Below, one piece after another: positions 33,122-41,521 of a DNA stretch of 64,000 bases. The position numbers and the translations under genes are program-made. The DNA is from Hamadaea tsunoensis DSM 44101. Its GTDB lineage: Bacteria > Actinomycetota > Actinomycetes > Mycobacteriales > Micromonosporaceae. The stretch covers positions 310,001-374,000 of the forward strand of contig NZ_AUAX01000008.1 of assembly GCF_000428945.1 (NCBI RefSeq). Reading direction: 5' to 3'. Positions within the stretch are counted from its first letter, which is position 1, and each line of letters begins with the position of its first letter. The notes beneath the pieces are model-generated. The model was not told where the DNA came from and did no database searches. It saw nothing but the letters and a program-made list of their open reading frames with translations.

Positions 33122-33862
33122 TCAGGTCCGGGACTCCTCCAGCGCGTCGGAACCGTTGCGCGGCAACGGGATCCCCTGGAGGCGGGACAGCTGTTCGCGG
33201 ATCTGCTCGTCGCGGCGGCGCTGCTGCTGTTCGTCCGCGAGCCGGGCGGCCCGTTCGCGCTGGCGGGCTTCGAGGTGCATCTGCTTGGCGCGCAAGGCGG
33301 CCGCCGCGGCGATCTGCCGGGCGCCCGAGCGGACCGACGCCTGGGGGTCCGTACGCCGAGCCGCCAGCTCGGCCCACTTCTCCTGTTGCGCCCGCTGCCG
33401 GGAGTGCATGCGCTCGCGGCGTACCTCGGCTTGCTGGGCGGGCGACAGCAACGGGTCTCCGTTCTCGTCGCACCAGGCCGACAGCAGGTTCAGCACCCGC
33501 CGCTGTACGCGGTCCGCCGGGTCTTCGGCGCTGGGCGCGAACCTGACCAGGCTGCCGTCCGGGTCGAAGTCGAGGGCGTGCACGATGTCCATCGGCGACC
33601 AGCCGGCCTCGAAGAACTTGCGGGTACGCCGGCGCAGCTCGTCGGTCGGCAGCGCGCGCAGGCTCACCAGTTCGTACGCCAGCCAGCGGGCCGCCTGCTC
33701 CTGCTCGGCCCGGCCCACGGGCACCCGGCGGGGTTCGACCGAGTCGTGACCGAAGGCCCAGTACGGGTGGCACTGCGCGCAGCGCCGTTCGCTGTCGCCC
33801 AGGTCGAACCGGCGGGTGTCGGGGTCGCACTCACCGCACCACGGCGGCATCTCCACGGCCAT
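33122..33862 (-). CDS. Hypothetical protein with N-terminal zinc-ribbon-like Cys pairs
   Basis: 246 residues from ATG 33862, with GGAGG 6 nt upstream. The first 40 residues hold two CxxC pairs (WCGEC and RCAQC) that could bind one zinc. The rest is helical and strongly charged, with Gln/Arg-rich probable coiled coil in the last 100 residues (RMHSRQRAQQEKWAELAARR; LEARQRERAARLADEQQQRR). The middle contains WSPMDIVHALDFDPDGS. It may bind nucleic acid, but no family is recognised. Downstream are tandem repeats and a gene-free block. Confidence 0.72.
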   Translation of the reverse strand: MAVEMPPWCGECDPDTRRFDLGDSERRCAQCHPYWAFGHDSVEPRRVPVGRAEQEQAARWLAYELVSLRALPTDELRRRTRKFFEAGWSPMDIVHALDFDPDGSLVRFAPSAEDPADRVQRRVLNLLSAWCDENGDPLLSPAQQAEVRRERMHSRQRAQQEKWAELAARRTDPQASVRSGARQIAAAAALRAKQMHLEARQRERAARLADEQQQRRRDEQIREQLSRLQGIPLPRNGSDALEESRT

Positions 33863-34019
33863 CGCGTCCTCCCCACATTCATAGTCGCACCGACTAGTGA
33901 CATCCAGGAGTACCGAACGCCACCACCGTAGCCACGGGGTATGACATTCCGTGTCGGTACGCGTACGAACGCCTGTTCGCCTGGGCAAACGTCGGCCATC
34001 GATGATCTAGGCTGGCCGG

Positions 34020-34682
34020 ATGACCGGGTACGCCTTCCTCGCCGAGACCGCCGACTCCTACAGCCGCCTGATCGCCGCCGACTCCGGTGGCGACATCGTC
34101 AGCGTCATCTGTTCCGATCCGGAACGGCAGCCGTGGGACGTCGCCCTGCTCGGCGTGTTCGCCCGGCGGATCGGCGGGGCGCGGCGCGTACTCGACGTCG
34201 GGTGTGGACCGGGGCAGATGACGGCCCTGCTGGCCGGGCTGGGCGTGGACGCCTTCGGGATCGACCTGGCGCCGGGCATGGTGGAGCGGGCCCGGCGCGA
34301 CCACCCGGAGCTGCGCTTCGAGGTCGGGTCGATGCTGGACCTCGACCTGCCCGACGCCTCGGTCGACGGGATCCTGGCCTGCTACTCGATCATCCATGTG
34401 CCGCACGAGCTGCGGCCTCAGGTGTTCGCCGAGTTCTTCCGGGTACTGGCGCCGGGCGGCGGGCTGATGCTCATCTTCCAGGTCGGCGACGAGGTGTCAC
34501 GGCGTACGGAGGCGTTCGGGATGCCGATCGCGATCGACTGGTACCGCCAGCAGCCGGCCGACCTGGCGGAGTTGCTGCGGTCGGCCGGGTTCGAGCTGTC
34601 CTTCCAGGGTGTCCGCGCTCCCGAGAACGGCGAGAAGACGCCGCACGGCTATCTGATCGCGGTCAGGCCGGCGGCCGCCTGA
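34020..34682 (+). CDS. Class I SAM-dependent methyltransferase
   Basis: 220 residues. Motif I VLDVGCGPGQMTALL, motif II acidic residue in DAFGIDLAPGMV, and the post-motif LPDASVDGILACYSIIHVPH match Methyltransf_11/25 enzymes. FFRVLAPGGGLMLIFQVG is the usual motif III. It probably methylates a small molecule. Tail to tail with the kinase-like gene (6-bp gap). Substrate unknown. Confidence 0.9.
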   Translation: MTGYAFLAETADSYSRLIAADSGGDIVSVICSDPERQPWDVALLGVFARRIGGARRVLDVGCGPGQMTALLAGLGVDAFGIDLAPGMVERARRDHPELRFEVGSMLDLDLPDASVDGILACYSIIHVPHELRPQVFAEFFRVLAPGGGLMLIFQVGDEVSRRTEAFGMPIAIDWYRQQPADLAELLRSAGFELSFQGVRAPENGEKTPHGYLIAVRPAAA

Positions 34683-34688
34683 CCACCG

Positions 34689-35639
34689 TCAGGCCAGCGA
34701 CGCGAGGTCTTCGGTGAGCCGGGTCAGCGCCCATTGCCGCAGGCCGTCCGCTTCCGGCGGGTAGCCGCGGACCGCGCCCTCGGTGACGAGGATCAGCCAC
34801 AGGTAGACGCGGTACAGGCAGAACCGCGTCGCCTCCTCCGCCGTCAGCGACCGGCCGACGTAGCCGTCCAGCACGGCCGCGTTGTCCTCCGGCCCGTTGA
34901 GGCTCAGCGAGACCAGCTCCAGCAGCGGGTCGGCGTACAGGGCGCGCTCGCCGTCGATGATGCCCTCGACGTGGCCGTCGCGGACGAAGACGTTGCCGTC
35001 CCACAGGTCGAAATGGACCAGCCGGGGCTCGGTCACCGTGTCCAGGAGCGCGCCGTGGCGTTCGACCACCGCGCGTACCCCGGCGGCGGGCAGGGGCAGC
35101 TCACGGTCGTATTCCACCGCGTCGGCCAGGATGTCGTCGATGATGTCCAGGTAGGACTCGCGCCAGGACCTCGACCGGGTACGCCCGTCGCGCCGCGGAT
35201 AGCCGAACAGTTCGCCGGGTACGCGGTTGATCCCCGCGCTGATCGCGCCGAGTTCCCGCCGGATCGCCAGCACGTCGGCGGTGGGCAGCTTCGCCTTGGC
35301 GTCGTTGAACGATTCGCCGCCCAGCCGGTCCATGATGATGATCCCGGCGTCGGGGTCGGCGTACCGGACGGCGGGGACGGGCACTCCGGCGTCCGCCGCG
35401 CGCTCGAAGAACTCGATCTCCGTACGCATCAGGTCGACCTCGTAGCGCAGCAGCTTCAGCCCGGCCGGCGGGGCCACCTTCACGACGAGGGACCGCCCGT
35501 CCGCGGTGCGTACGCCGAACGCGGCGTTGAAGTAGCCGTCGGTGAACTCGGCGCTCTCGACGACCTCGGCGCCGAGCGCGTCCCGCACGATCCGGGCCAC
35601 GTCGTCGTCGGTCAGCACGGGTTTGGTCACGCTCTGCAT
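34689..35639 (-). CDS. Aminoglycoside phosphotransferase-family protein
   Basis: 316 residues from ATG 35639. APH-type kinase fold: ATP-site Lys in RSLVVKVAPPAG, catalytic loop LVHFDLWDGNVFVRD (FDLWDGN in place of the common GDLHxGN) and metal site GIIDGERALYADP. Related actinobacterial proteins phosphorylate small hydroxylated compounds. A diverged LacI-type operator lies 16-30 bp upstream of its start, so it may join the sugar regulon. It shares a divergent promoter with the DUF1345 gene at 35707. Confidence 0.85.
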   Translation of the reverse strand: MQSVTKPVLTDDDVARIVRDALGAEVVESAEFTDGYFNAAFGVRTADGRSLVVKVAPPAGLKLLRYEVDLMRTEIEFFERAADAGVPVPAVRYADPDAGIIIMDRLGGESFNDAKAKLPTADVLAIRRELGAISAGINRVPGELFGYPRRDGRTRSRSWRESYLDIIDDILADAVEYDRELPLPAAGVRAVVERHGALLDTVTEPRLVHFDLWDGNVFVRDGHVEGIIDGERALYADPLLELVSLSLNGPEDNAAVLDGYVGRSLTAEEATRFCLYRVYLWLILVTEGAVRGYPPEADGLRQWALTRLTEDLASLA

Positions 35640-35654
35640 GTCGGACAGGATGCC

Positions 35655-35669
35655 GAGAGAGCGCTCCCA
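35655..35669. promoter_or_regulatory. Diverged LacI-type operator
   Basis: GAGAGAGCGCTCCCA at 35655-35669. The central GAGCGCTC is shared with the three perfect operators near 23.9-27.9 kb. The right half reads GCTCCCA as in the CebR box, while the left half is imperfect. It lies just upstream of the kinase-like gene start. Confidence 0.5.
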
Positions 35670-35687
35670 CACGCAACCCCGTCCGGC

Positions 35688-35700
35688 TATACGGTATAAA
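35688..35700. promoter_or_regulatory. Divergent -10 element TATACGGTATA
   Basis: The near-palindrome TATACGGTATA (35688-35698) supplies a -10 box on each strand. On the forward strand TATAAA (35695-35700) ends 6 bp before ATG 35707, so that transcript would be leaderless. On the reverse strand the start would fall before the operator-like site at 35655. Confidence 0.55.
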
Positions 35701-35706
35701 TCCGAC

Positions 35707-36324
35707 ATGGAATGGGCGCGGCGCCTCGCCTGGTTCGCCGCACGGTCGATCGAGCTGCTGCTCGCCGTCGGCGGACTCGCGTACACCCTGGTGGGCAGCG
35801 ACAACGAGGGCGCGCAGGCGCTGTTTCTGGCCCTGTGGGTGTGCGTCGCGCTGCTCTATCTGCTGATCGGCGGCGCGATCGCCCGCCACCGGCGGCGGCC
35901 GGGCGCGCCGCGGCCCGAGCCGCGCATGGGCCGGCGGCTGAGCTTCTTCCTGTCGGCGGCGGCCAGCCTGACCGGCCTGGGCGCGGCGCTGGACGTGCTG
36001 TTCGAGCCGGGCGACAACGACCTGAGCGGGCTGGTCACGGCCCTGGGCGTGCTCGCGATGATCTCCGCCTGGCTGCTGCTGCACATCGGGTACGCGCGCT
36101 TCTACGCGACCTGGCCGGAGGACTTCGACTTCCCCGGCGGCGGGCCGCCCGGGCTGGTCGACTACCTGTACTTCTCGTTCACGGTGGCGGTGTCGTTCGC
36201 CGCCTCGGACGTCTCGGTACGCACGCGGCCGCTGCGCTGGCACGTCATGGTGCACAGCGTGGTCAGCTTCTTCTACAACGCGATCGTGCTGGCCGTGGCG
36301 GTCGGCGTGATCACGCAGAAGTGA
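35707..36324 (+). CDS. DUF1345 membrane protein
   Basis: 205 residues with four to five membrane segments. The conserved DUF1345 blocks are clear: LLLHIGYARFYATWPEDFDF then GLVDYLYFSFTVAVSFAASD and VSVRTRPLRWHVMVHSVVSF. Function of the family is unknown; it has some resemblance to ion-channel-like membrane proteins. It ends 14 bp inside the convergent GGDEF-EAL gene. Confidence 0.88.
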   Translation: MEWARRLAWFAARSIELLLAVGGLAYTLVGSDNEGAQALFLALWVCVALLYLLIGGAIARHRRRPGAPRPEPRMGRRLSFFLSAAASLTGLGAALDVLFEPGDNDLSGLVTALGVLAMISAWLLLHIGYARFYATWPEDFDFPGGGPPGLVDYLYFSFTVAVSFAASDVSVRTRPLRWHVMVHSVVSFFYNAIVLAVAVGVITQK

Positions 36325-38371
36325 GCGGCTTGCGGATCCTGGCCGCGGAGTAGCCGGCGAGCCAGCCGGGCAGATCGGCGCCGGGCATCGGGCGGGCGGT
36401 GAAGTAGCCCTGTGCCACCGTGCAGCCGACCTCCTGCAGCATCCGCCAGGTGTACTCGTTCTCGACGCCCTCCGCCACGGTACGCAGTCCGAGCGCCCGC
36501 GCCAGCTCCACCGTGGAGCGCACGATCGCGGCGTCGTCGCTGTTGCCGGCCATGCCGCCGACGAACGACCGGTCGATCTTGATCTCGGTGAGCGGCAGCT
36601 TGCGCAGGTGCTGCAGGGACGAGTAGCCGGTGCCGAAGTCGTCGAGCGCGACGGCCACCCCGAGGTCGGAGACGTGCGCGATGGTGGTCTGCGCCCGGGC
36701 GACGTCGCCCATCAGGGCGCTCTCGGTGATCTCCAGCTGGATCTGCTCCGGCGGTACGCGATGGTCGCGCAGCCGCCCGGCGAGCTGGGCGACCACGTCG
36801 GTGTTGTAGAGGTCGCGGGCGCTGACGTTGAGCGAGGCGCGCAGCGTCAGCCCGGCCGCCCGCCACCGCGCCACCTGCGCCACGACCTCGTCGATCACCC
36901 GCATCGTGAGCAGCTGCATGACGGTCGTGTGCTCGGCGACGTGCAGCAGGTCGGCGGTGCTGACCAGGCCCCGGGTCGGGTGCCGCCAGCGCAGCAGCGC
37001 CTCGACGCCGACCACCTTCTGCGTCGCGAGGTCCACCTGCGGCTGGTAGTGCAGGGCGACCTCGTCGCGGTCGCGTACCTCCAGGGCCCGGCGGAAGTCG
37101 CTGAGCAGGCTCAGTCGCTGCGGCCCGTTCTCGTCGGCCGTGGCCTCGTAGCCGACGGCCGCGTCCCCGCGCCGCTTGGCCTCGTACATGGCCACGTCGG
37201 CGTGGCGCATCAGGGTGGCGAAGTCGCCGCCCTGCTCGGGGTAGCAGGCGACGCCGATCGAGGCGGTGATGTCCACCAGCAGCCCGTCGAGGTGCATCGG
37301 CTCGTTCAGCGTGGCCAGCACCTGCGATGCGAACTGGTACGCCTGCTCGGGGCGGCTCAGGCCGGGGACGAGGATCGCGAACTCGTCGCCGCCGAGCCGG
37401 CCCACGACGCCGTCGGGTGGCTCGTGCCGGGCGAGCCGGTCGGCGACCGCGATCAGCAGCCGGTCGCCCACCTCGTGGCCGAGGGTGTCGTTGACGTGCT
37501 TGAACCGGTCGAGATCGAGCATCAGCAGGGCGACGGAGGACGCGGCCGCCTGGTCCGCCGGCACCGGCGCGTTGACCATGTCGGCGAAGCGGATCTGCAG
37601 CGTACGCCGGTTGGCCAGCCCGGTCAGCGGGTCCACCCGGGAGGCGAAGTCGCGTTCGGCCGACAGCCTCGCCATGCGCTGCACGGCGAAGATCGGGACC
37701 AGGATGAGCAGCACGAAGAACTGGTTCACGTGGGCGGAGACGGCCAGCACCGGGCTGAGCAGCACCAGCGACGCCTTGAACAGGGTCTGGTGCTTGAGCG
37801 GCTCGCCGACCCGCCGCCAGCGCGTACGCCCGAGGCGCAGCCGCGCGGTCAGCATGACCATCGCGGAGTAGACGGCGAGGAAGGCGCCGCCCGCGAGGGC
37901 GACGGTGAGCGCGTCCAGCAGCCGGTGCGACACCGCGACGGTGGTGAACGGGTGCGGATCGCCGAGGACGAGGACCGCGTACGCCGCGCCGAACGCGACC
38001 GCGTACTGGCCGATGACCAGGACGGTCTGGGCGGCGGTGTGCCGCAGCCGGGCGGCCACCAGCGCCACCGCGATCGCCTCGATCAGCAGCGCGGGCGCGA
38101 CGCCCCAGCAGAGCAGTATCGCGAACGTGAAGCACAGCGTCGGGCAGCTCACCACCGTACTGCCCCGCGGATCGACCGCCACGAACGCCTGCACGGCGGC
38201 CAGCAGCGACAGCACTGTCATGATCCAGAAGGCGGGACGCCCCGCCGCGGTGTTCAGCTGATCGAGGTGGAACGCGATCAGCGCGACCCCCGTCAGGCCC
38301 GAGGCCACGACGAGCAGCCGCAATGACAGGGACCGCGCGGGCCACCATTCTCGCGGTAACGTGATCGCCAC
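36311..38371 (-). CDS. Membrane-bound diguanylate cyclase/phosphodiesterase (GGDEF-EAL)
   Basis: 686 residues from GTG 38371, with a strong GGAGGTG ribosome site. An N-terminal region of about 250 residues has six to seven membrane segments. The GGDEF domain has intact active site GRLGGDEFAI; the RxxD inhibitory site usually found just before it is not conserved. The EAL domain keeps GVEALLRW, LNVSARDL, DDFGTGYSS, KIDRSFV and AEGVE, so c-di-GMP hydrolysis is likely. Both activities look possible. It diverges from the GH33 sialidase gene. Confidence 0.94.
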   Translation of the reverse strand: MAITLPREWWPARSLSLRLLVVASGLTGVALIAFHLDQLNTAAGRPAFWIMTVLSLLAAVQAFVAVDPRGSTVVSCPTLCFTFAILLCWGVAPALLIEAIAVALVAARLRHTAAQTVLVIGQYAVAFGAAYAVLVLGDPHPFTTVAVSHRLLDALTVALAGGAFLAVYSAMVMLTARLRLGRTRWRRVGEPLKHQTLFKASLVLLSPVLAVSAHVNQFFVLLILVPIFAVQRMARLSAERDFASRVDPLTGLANRRTLQIRFADMVNAPVPADQAAASSVALLMLDLDRFKHVNDTLGHEVGDRLLIAVADRLARHEPPDGVVGRLGGDEFAILVPGLSRPEQAYQFASQVLATLNEPMHLDGLLVDITASIGVACYPEQGGDFATLMRHADVAMYEAKRRGDAAVGYEATADENGPQRLSLLSDFRRALEVRDRDEVALHYQPQVDLATQKVVGVEALLRWRHPTRGLVSTADLLHVAEHTTVMQLLTMRVIDEVVAQVARWRAAGLTLRASLNVSARDLYNTDVVAQLAGRLRDHRVPPEQIQLEITESALMGDVARAQTTIAHVSDLGVAVALDDFGTGYSSLQHLRKLPLTEIKIDRSFVGGMAGNSDDAAIVRSTVELARALGLRTVAEGVENEYTWRMLQEVGCTVAQGYFTARPMPGADLPGWLAGYSAARIRKPLTSA

Positions 38372-38633
38372 CGGTCACCTCCGCGTACGACCGGACCCCC
38401 CGTGAGGCCGCCGGCACAGTAGAGCGCAAAGACTAACCCAAGGTTCACACCCGGCATAAGTGCATAAATGCTGGAACAGACGGTTACGACGCCGTTCGTG
38501 GCTTGATGTCGGGTTCATCTTCGACCGAACGGCCCACCCGGCGGGACGCCCTCGCCCGCCAAGACACCTCTTGCCCGGACGGCATCGGTCAGCGACCATG
38601 TAACGCATCCCTCCCATCAAAGGAAGTGGCTCA

Positions 38634-39911
38634 ATGCGCAATAGGGACATCCCACGTGGGATGACTGCGAGGCGAGTGCTCGGGGCGCTGGTCGCCGGGG
38701 CCCTCACCGCTGCCACCATGGCCGCGCCCGCCCACGCGGCCACCGCCGCCCACTCCGAGGTGCTGCTCTTCGACGGCGGCGGCTCCGAAGTGCTCAACGG
38801 CATCACGTACCACAGCTTCCGGATCCCGTCGCTGATCAGGACCAAGGCCGACACGCTCATCGCGTTCGCCGAGGGCCGCGCGTCCTCGAACGCGGACTAC
38901 GGCAACATCAACCTCATCTACAAGCGATCGACCGACAACGGCGCGACCTGGGGCGCCCTGTCCGAGGTCGTCGGCTCCGGTCAGGGCACCTGGGGCAACC
39001 CGACCGCCGTGGTCGACCAGAACACCGGAAAGATCTTCCTCTTCCTCAGCTCCAACCCGGCCGGCTACAGCCAGTCCGGCGCCGCCGGAACCACCGCGAT
39101 CAGCCAGTGGGGAGATCGGCGTACCTGGCTGTCCACCAGCACGGACGACGGCCTCACCTGGAGTACGCCGGTCGACATGACCGCCACCCTCACCCCGCAC
39201 ACCAAGGCGGACGGAGTGACGCCCTGGGCCTGGGACGCGGTCGGTCCCGGCGTCGGCATCCAGCTGACGTTCGGCGCGCACGCCGGCCGGCTCGTGATCC
39301 CGGCGATCGGCCGCGACATCTACAGCGACGACGACGGCGCGACCTGGCAGTACGAGCTGCTGAAGAAGGCCGACGGTACGCGTGTCGAGGGCACGAACGA
39401 GTCGATGATCCTCGAAGCCATGGACGGCACGCTCTACCGCAGCGACCGGCCCGACAACCCGACCGCCACCCAGCACTACCGGTGGGTCACGCGCGGGACG
39501 ATCGAGGGTGGCTTCACTGACTATGTCGTTGATGGACACCTGCCGGACCCGATCTGCCAGGCGTCGCTGTTGCGGTACAACGCGAGCGCGCCCGCCCGGA
39601 TGGAGTTCCTCAACTCGAACGCCACGGATACGCGTACGAAGATGGCGATCCGGATCAGCTACGACGACGGGCACACGTGGAAGTACTCGCGGCCGCTGTC
39701 GGACGCGCCGCTGCCCGCGTGGTCCGGGCTCGGCACCGGCACGGTCAAGGAAGGCGGCTACTCCAGCATGGCGAAGACGGCCGACTTCTTCACCGGGATG
39801 CTCGTGGAGGTCAATGAGGACACCGCGAGCAACTCGACCTCGCACCGGTCGATCGTCTTCCGGAAGGTGAACCTGCCGTGGATCCTCAACGGACAGACCG
39901 AATCTCCGTGA
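38634..39911 (+). CDS. Secreted GH33 exo-alpha-sialidase
   Basis: 425 residues. AAAGGAAG lies 7 nt before ATG 38634. Signal peptide to about residue 36 (AHA), then a sialidase propeller: FRIPSL arginine motif, Asp boxes STDNGATW, STDDGLTW, SDDDGATW and SYDDGHTW, and catalytic Glu region GTNESMILEAMDG. This is a complete GH33 domain with no carbohydrate-binding module attached, so it releases terminal sialic acid (or KDN) outside the cell. No sialic-acid uptake or catabolic genes are next to it. Confidence 0.93.
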   Translation: MRNRDIPRGMTARRVLGALVAGALTAATMAAPAHAATAAHSEVLLFDGGGSEVLNGITYHSFRIPSLIRTKADTLIAFAEGRASSNADYGNINLIYKRSTDNGATWGALSEVVGSGQGTWGNPTAVVDQNTGKIFLFLSSNPAGYSQSGAAGTTAISQWGDRRTWLSTSTDDGLTWSTPVDMTATLTPHTKADGVTPWAWDAVGPGVGIQLTFGAHAGRLVIPAIGRDIYSDDDGATWQYELLKKADGTRVEGTNESMILEAMDGTLYRSDRPDNPTATQHYRWVTRGTIEGGFTDYVVDGHLPDPICQASLLRYNASAPARMEFLNSNATDTRTKMAIRISYDDGHTWKYSRPLSDAPLPAWSGLGTGTVKEGGYSSMAKTADFFTGMLVEVNEDTASNSTSHRSIVFRKVNLPWILNGQTESP

Positions 39912-40025
39912 TCTGTCCCACTCCAGGCAACCTTTCTTGACAGCTGTACGTGACGCTGTCATTATTCTCCGTGAAGTGGTCGGGCATGTTCCCCCGTGCG
40001 TGCCCGACCACTCTTCTTTTGCCCC

Positions 40026-40134
40026 GATCTTCGCGGGCACAGCGATCTTCCGCGAGCACGGCCGTCTTCCGCGGCGTGACGATCTTCCGCGGCATGGCGA
40101 TCTTCCGCGGCACTGCGGTCTTCCGCGAGCTCGG
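40026..40134. repeat. Six ~18-bp tandem repeats upstream of sigma-factor gene
   Basis: Units of the type GATCTTCCGCGGCATGGC, with TCTTCC (TCTTCG in the first) starting at 40028, 40046, 40065, 40083, 40101 and 40119. One interval is 19 and the others 18 nt. The single 19-nt step breaks any reading frame, so a protein repeat is unlikely. The 291-bp gap 39912-40202 holds no other feature I can support. Confidence 0.85.
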
Positions 40135-40202
40135 CGCCACCTTCTACTCAGGACCGGCGGACATCCCGCGTACTGCCACGGGCATCGCCTAAGCTCGGCG
40201 GC

Positions 40203-40760
40203 ATGGACGGTGCCGGTGCGGACGCCCCCGCCGAAGAGTTGCTGGGCCTGGTGGCCACCGGCGACCAGCGCGCGTTCGCCCGCCTCTACGACCAGGTGGC
40301 CGGGCGCGTCCTCGCCGTCGCGACCAGAGTGCTGCGCGACCGCGCCCAGGCCGAAGAGGTCACCCAGGAGGCGTTCGTCGAGGCATGGCGTACCGCCGCC
40401 CGGTTCGACCCGGCCCGGGGCAGCGCGCTCGCCTGGATCCTGACCATCACCCACCGCCGGGCGGTCGACCGCGTACGCGCCGAACAGGCCGGTACGCGCC
40501 GCGAACGAGCGGTCGCCGCGCCCGGACGGGAGTACGACGAGGTCGCCGAGGCGGTCGTGGCCGTGGACGAGCGCCGCCAGGTCCGCCGGTGCCTCGACGC
40601 GCTCAGCGGTGTCCAGCGCGAGGCGATCACCCTCGCGTACTGGGGCGGCCACACGTATCGGGAGGTCGCCGCGCAGCTCAACCTCGGGCTGCCGGCCGTG
40701 AAGTCCCGGATGCGCGACGGGCTGCTGCGACTGAAGGAGTGCCTGGCGGTGGCGCGATGA
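40203..40760 (+). CDS. ECF sigma factor, SigK-type
   Basis: 185 residues. Sigma region 2 (FARLYDQVAGRVLAVATRVL; QAEEVTQEAFVEAWRTAARF; AWILTITHRRAVDRVRAEQ) and region 4 (LDALSGVQREAITLAYWGGH; TYREVAAQLNLGLPAVKSRM) are both complete, with the short linker of group IV/ECF factors. It overlaps the downstream anti-sigma gene by 4 bp, as in SigK/RskA pairs. Those usually respond to redox or envelope stress. The upstream 18-bp repeats may carry its own promoter. Confidence 0.95.
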   Translation: MDGAGADAPAEELLGLVATGDQRAFARLYDQVAGRVLAVATRVLRDRAQAEEVTQEAFVEAWRTAARFDPARGSALAWILTITHRRAVDRVRAEQAGTRRERAVAAPGREYDEVAEAVVAVDERRQVRRCLDALSGVQREAITLAYWGGHTYREVAAQLNLGLPAVKSRMRDGLLRLKECLAVAR

Positions 40761-41449
40761 GTCACGAGCTGACCGCGGCGTACGCGCTCGACGCGGTGGA
40801 CGACACCGAACGCCGGGAGATGGAAGCCCACCTCGCGACCTGCACGGACTGCGTCACCGAGATCGCCGAGATGCGCGAGACACTCGGGTTGTGGGCGGCC
40901 GCCGAGGTCGAGCCGGTCGAACCGCCGGCGTACCTGCGCCAGGCCGTGCTCGCCCGGATCGCCGAGACGAGCCAGTCCGCCGAGGTGTTCCGCACTCCCC
41001 TGCCCCGCCGCCGGTACGCGTACGCGGGAGCGGCCGCGGCCGCCGTGGTCGTGCTGGCGCTCGTCGGCGTCCTCATCGGACAGCAGGTACGCCTGCGCGA
41101 CCAGCGCACCCGTGCGGACGACATCGCGGCCGTGCTCGCCGCGCCGGACGCGCAGCTGCACACCGCCCCGGCGACCGGTGGCGGCCAGGTCAACGTGGTG
41201 GTCTCGCCGTCGCTGTCGCGGGCGGTGGTGACCCTGCGCGACCTGCCCTCGGCTCCCGGCAAGTCCTACCAGATGTGGCTCGTACGCGACGGCGAGGCGG
41301 GCTCGGCCGGGGTGCTGGAAGGGACGTCGGCGGACGGCGTACAGCTGATTGACCATGTCATCGAGGCGACGGATTTCGGGCTGACGAAGGAGCCCGCCGG
41401 CGGATCGGCCGCACCGACACCGCCCATGCTGGTCGACATCAAGCTCTGA
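40757..41449 (+). CDS. RskA-type membrane anti-sigma factor
   Basis: 230 residues. N-terminal zinc-associated anti-sigma motif EMEAHLATCTDC (HxxxCxxC, residues about 24-31), a single membrane helix (about 91-112) and an extracellular RskA domain (VVTLRDLPSAPGKSYQMWLV; GVLEGTSADGVQLI). It binds and holds the sigma factor encoded just upstream; regulated proteolysis would release it. Starts at ATG 40757 overlapping the sigma stop. Followed by a perfect terminator. Confidence 0.93.
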   Translation: MSHELTAAYALDAVDDTERREMEAHLATCTDCVTEIAEMRETLGLWAAAEVEPVEPPAYLRQAVLARIAETSQSAEVFRTPLPRRRYAYAGAAAAAVVVLALVGVLIGQQVRLRDQRTRADDIAAVLAAPDAQLHTAPATGGGQVNVVVSPSLSRAVVTLRDLPSAPGKSYQMWLVRDGEAGSAGVLEGTSADGVQLIDHVIEATDFGLTKEPAGGSAAPTPPMLVDIKL

Positions 41450-41453
41450 CGGC

Positions 41454-41485
41454 GAAGGGCCGGCCCGCACCGGGGCCGGCCCTTC
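41454..41485. terminator. Perfect stem-loop terminator
   Basis: GAAGGGCCGGCCC at 41454-41466 pairs exactly with 41473-41485 around a 6-nt loop. It lies 4 bp past the anti-sigma stop and 36 bp before the convergent TelA stop, so it probably serves both units. Confidence 0.9.
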
Positions 41486-41521
41486 GATCGCTTGGCCTGT
41501 CTCCGAGGGACAAACCTGGGG

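Noticed and set aside
34689-35639. Aminoglycoside resistance gene
   Set aside because: The APH fold is shared by many small-molecule kinases; no residues specific to resistance enzymes are evident.
38372-38633. c-di-GMP (GEMM) riboswitch between the GGDEF-EAL and sialidase genes
   Set aside because: A short GCGCAAAGACT stretch recalls part of the GEMM consensus, but the rest of the aptamer is missing on both strands.
40026-40134. CRISPR array or repeat protein
   Set aside because: Units are directly adjacent with no spacers, and one 19-nt step breaks any reading frame.
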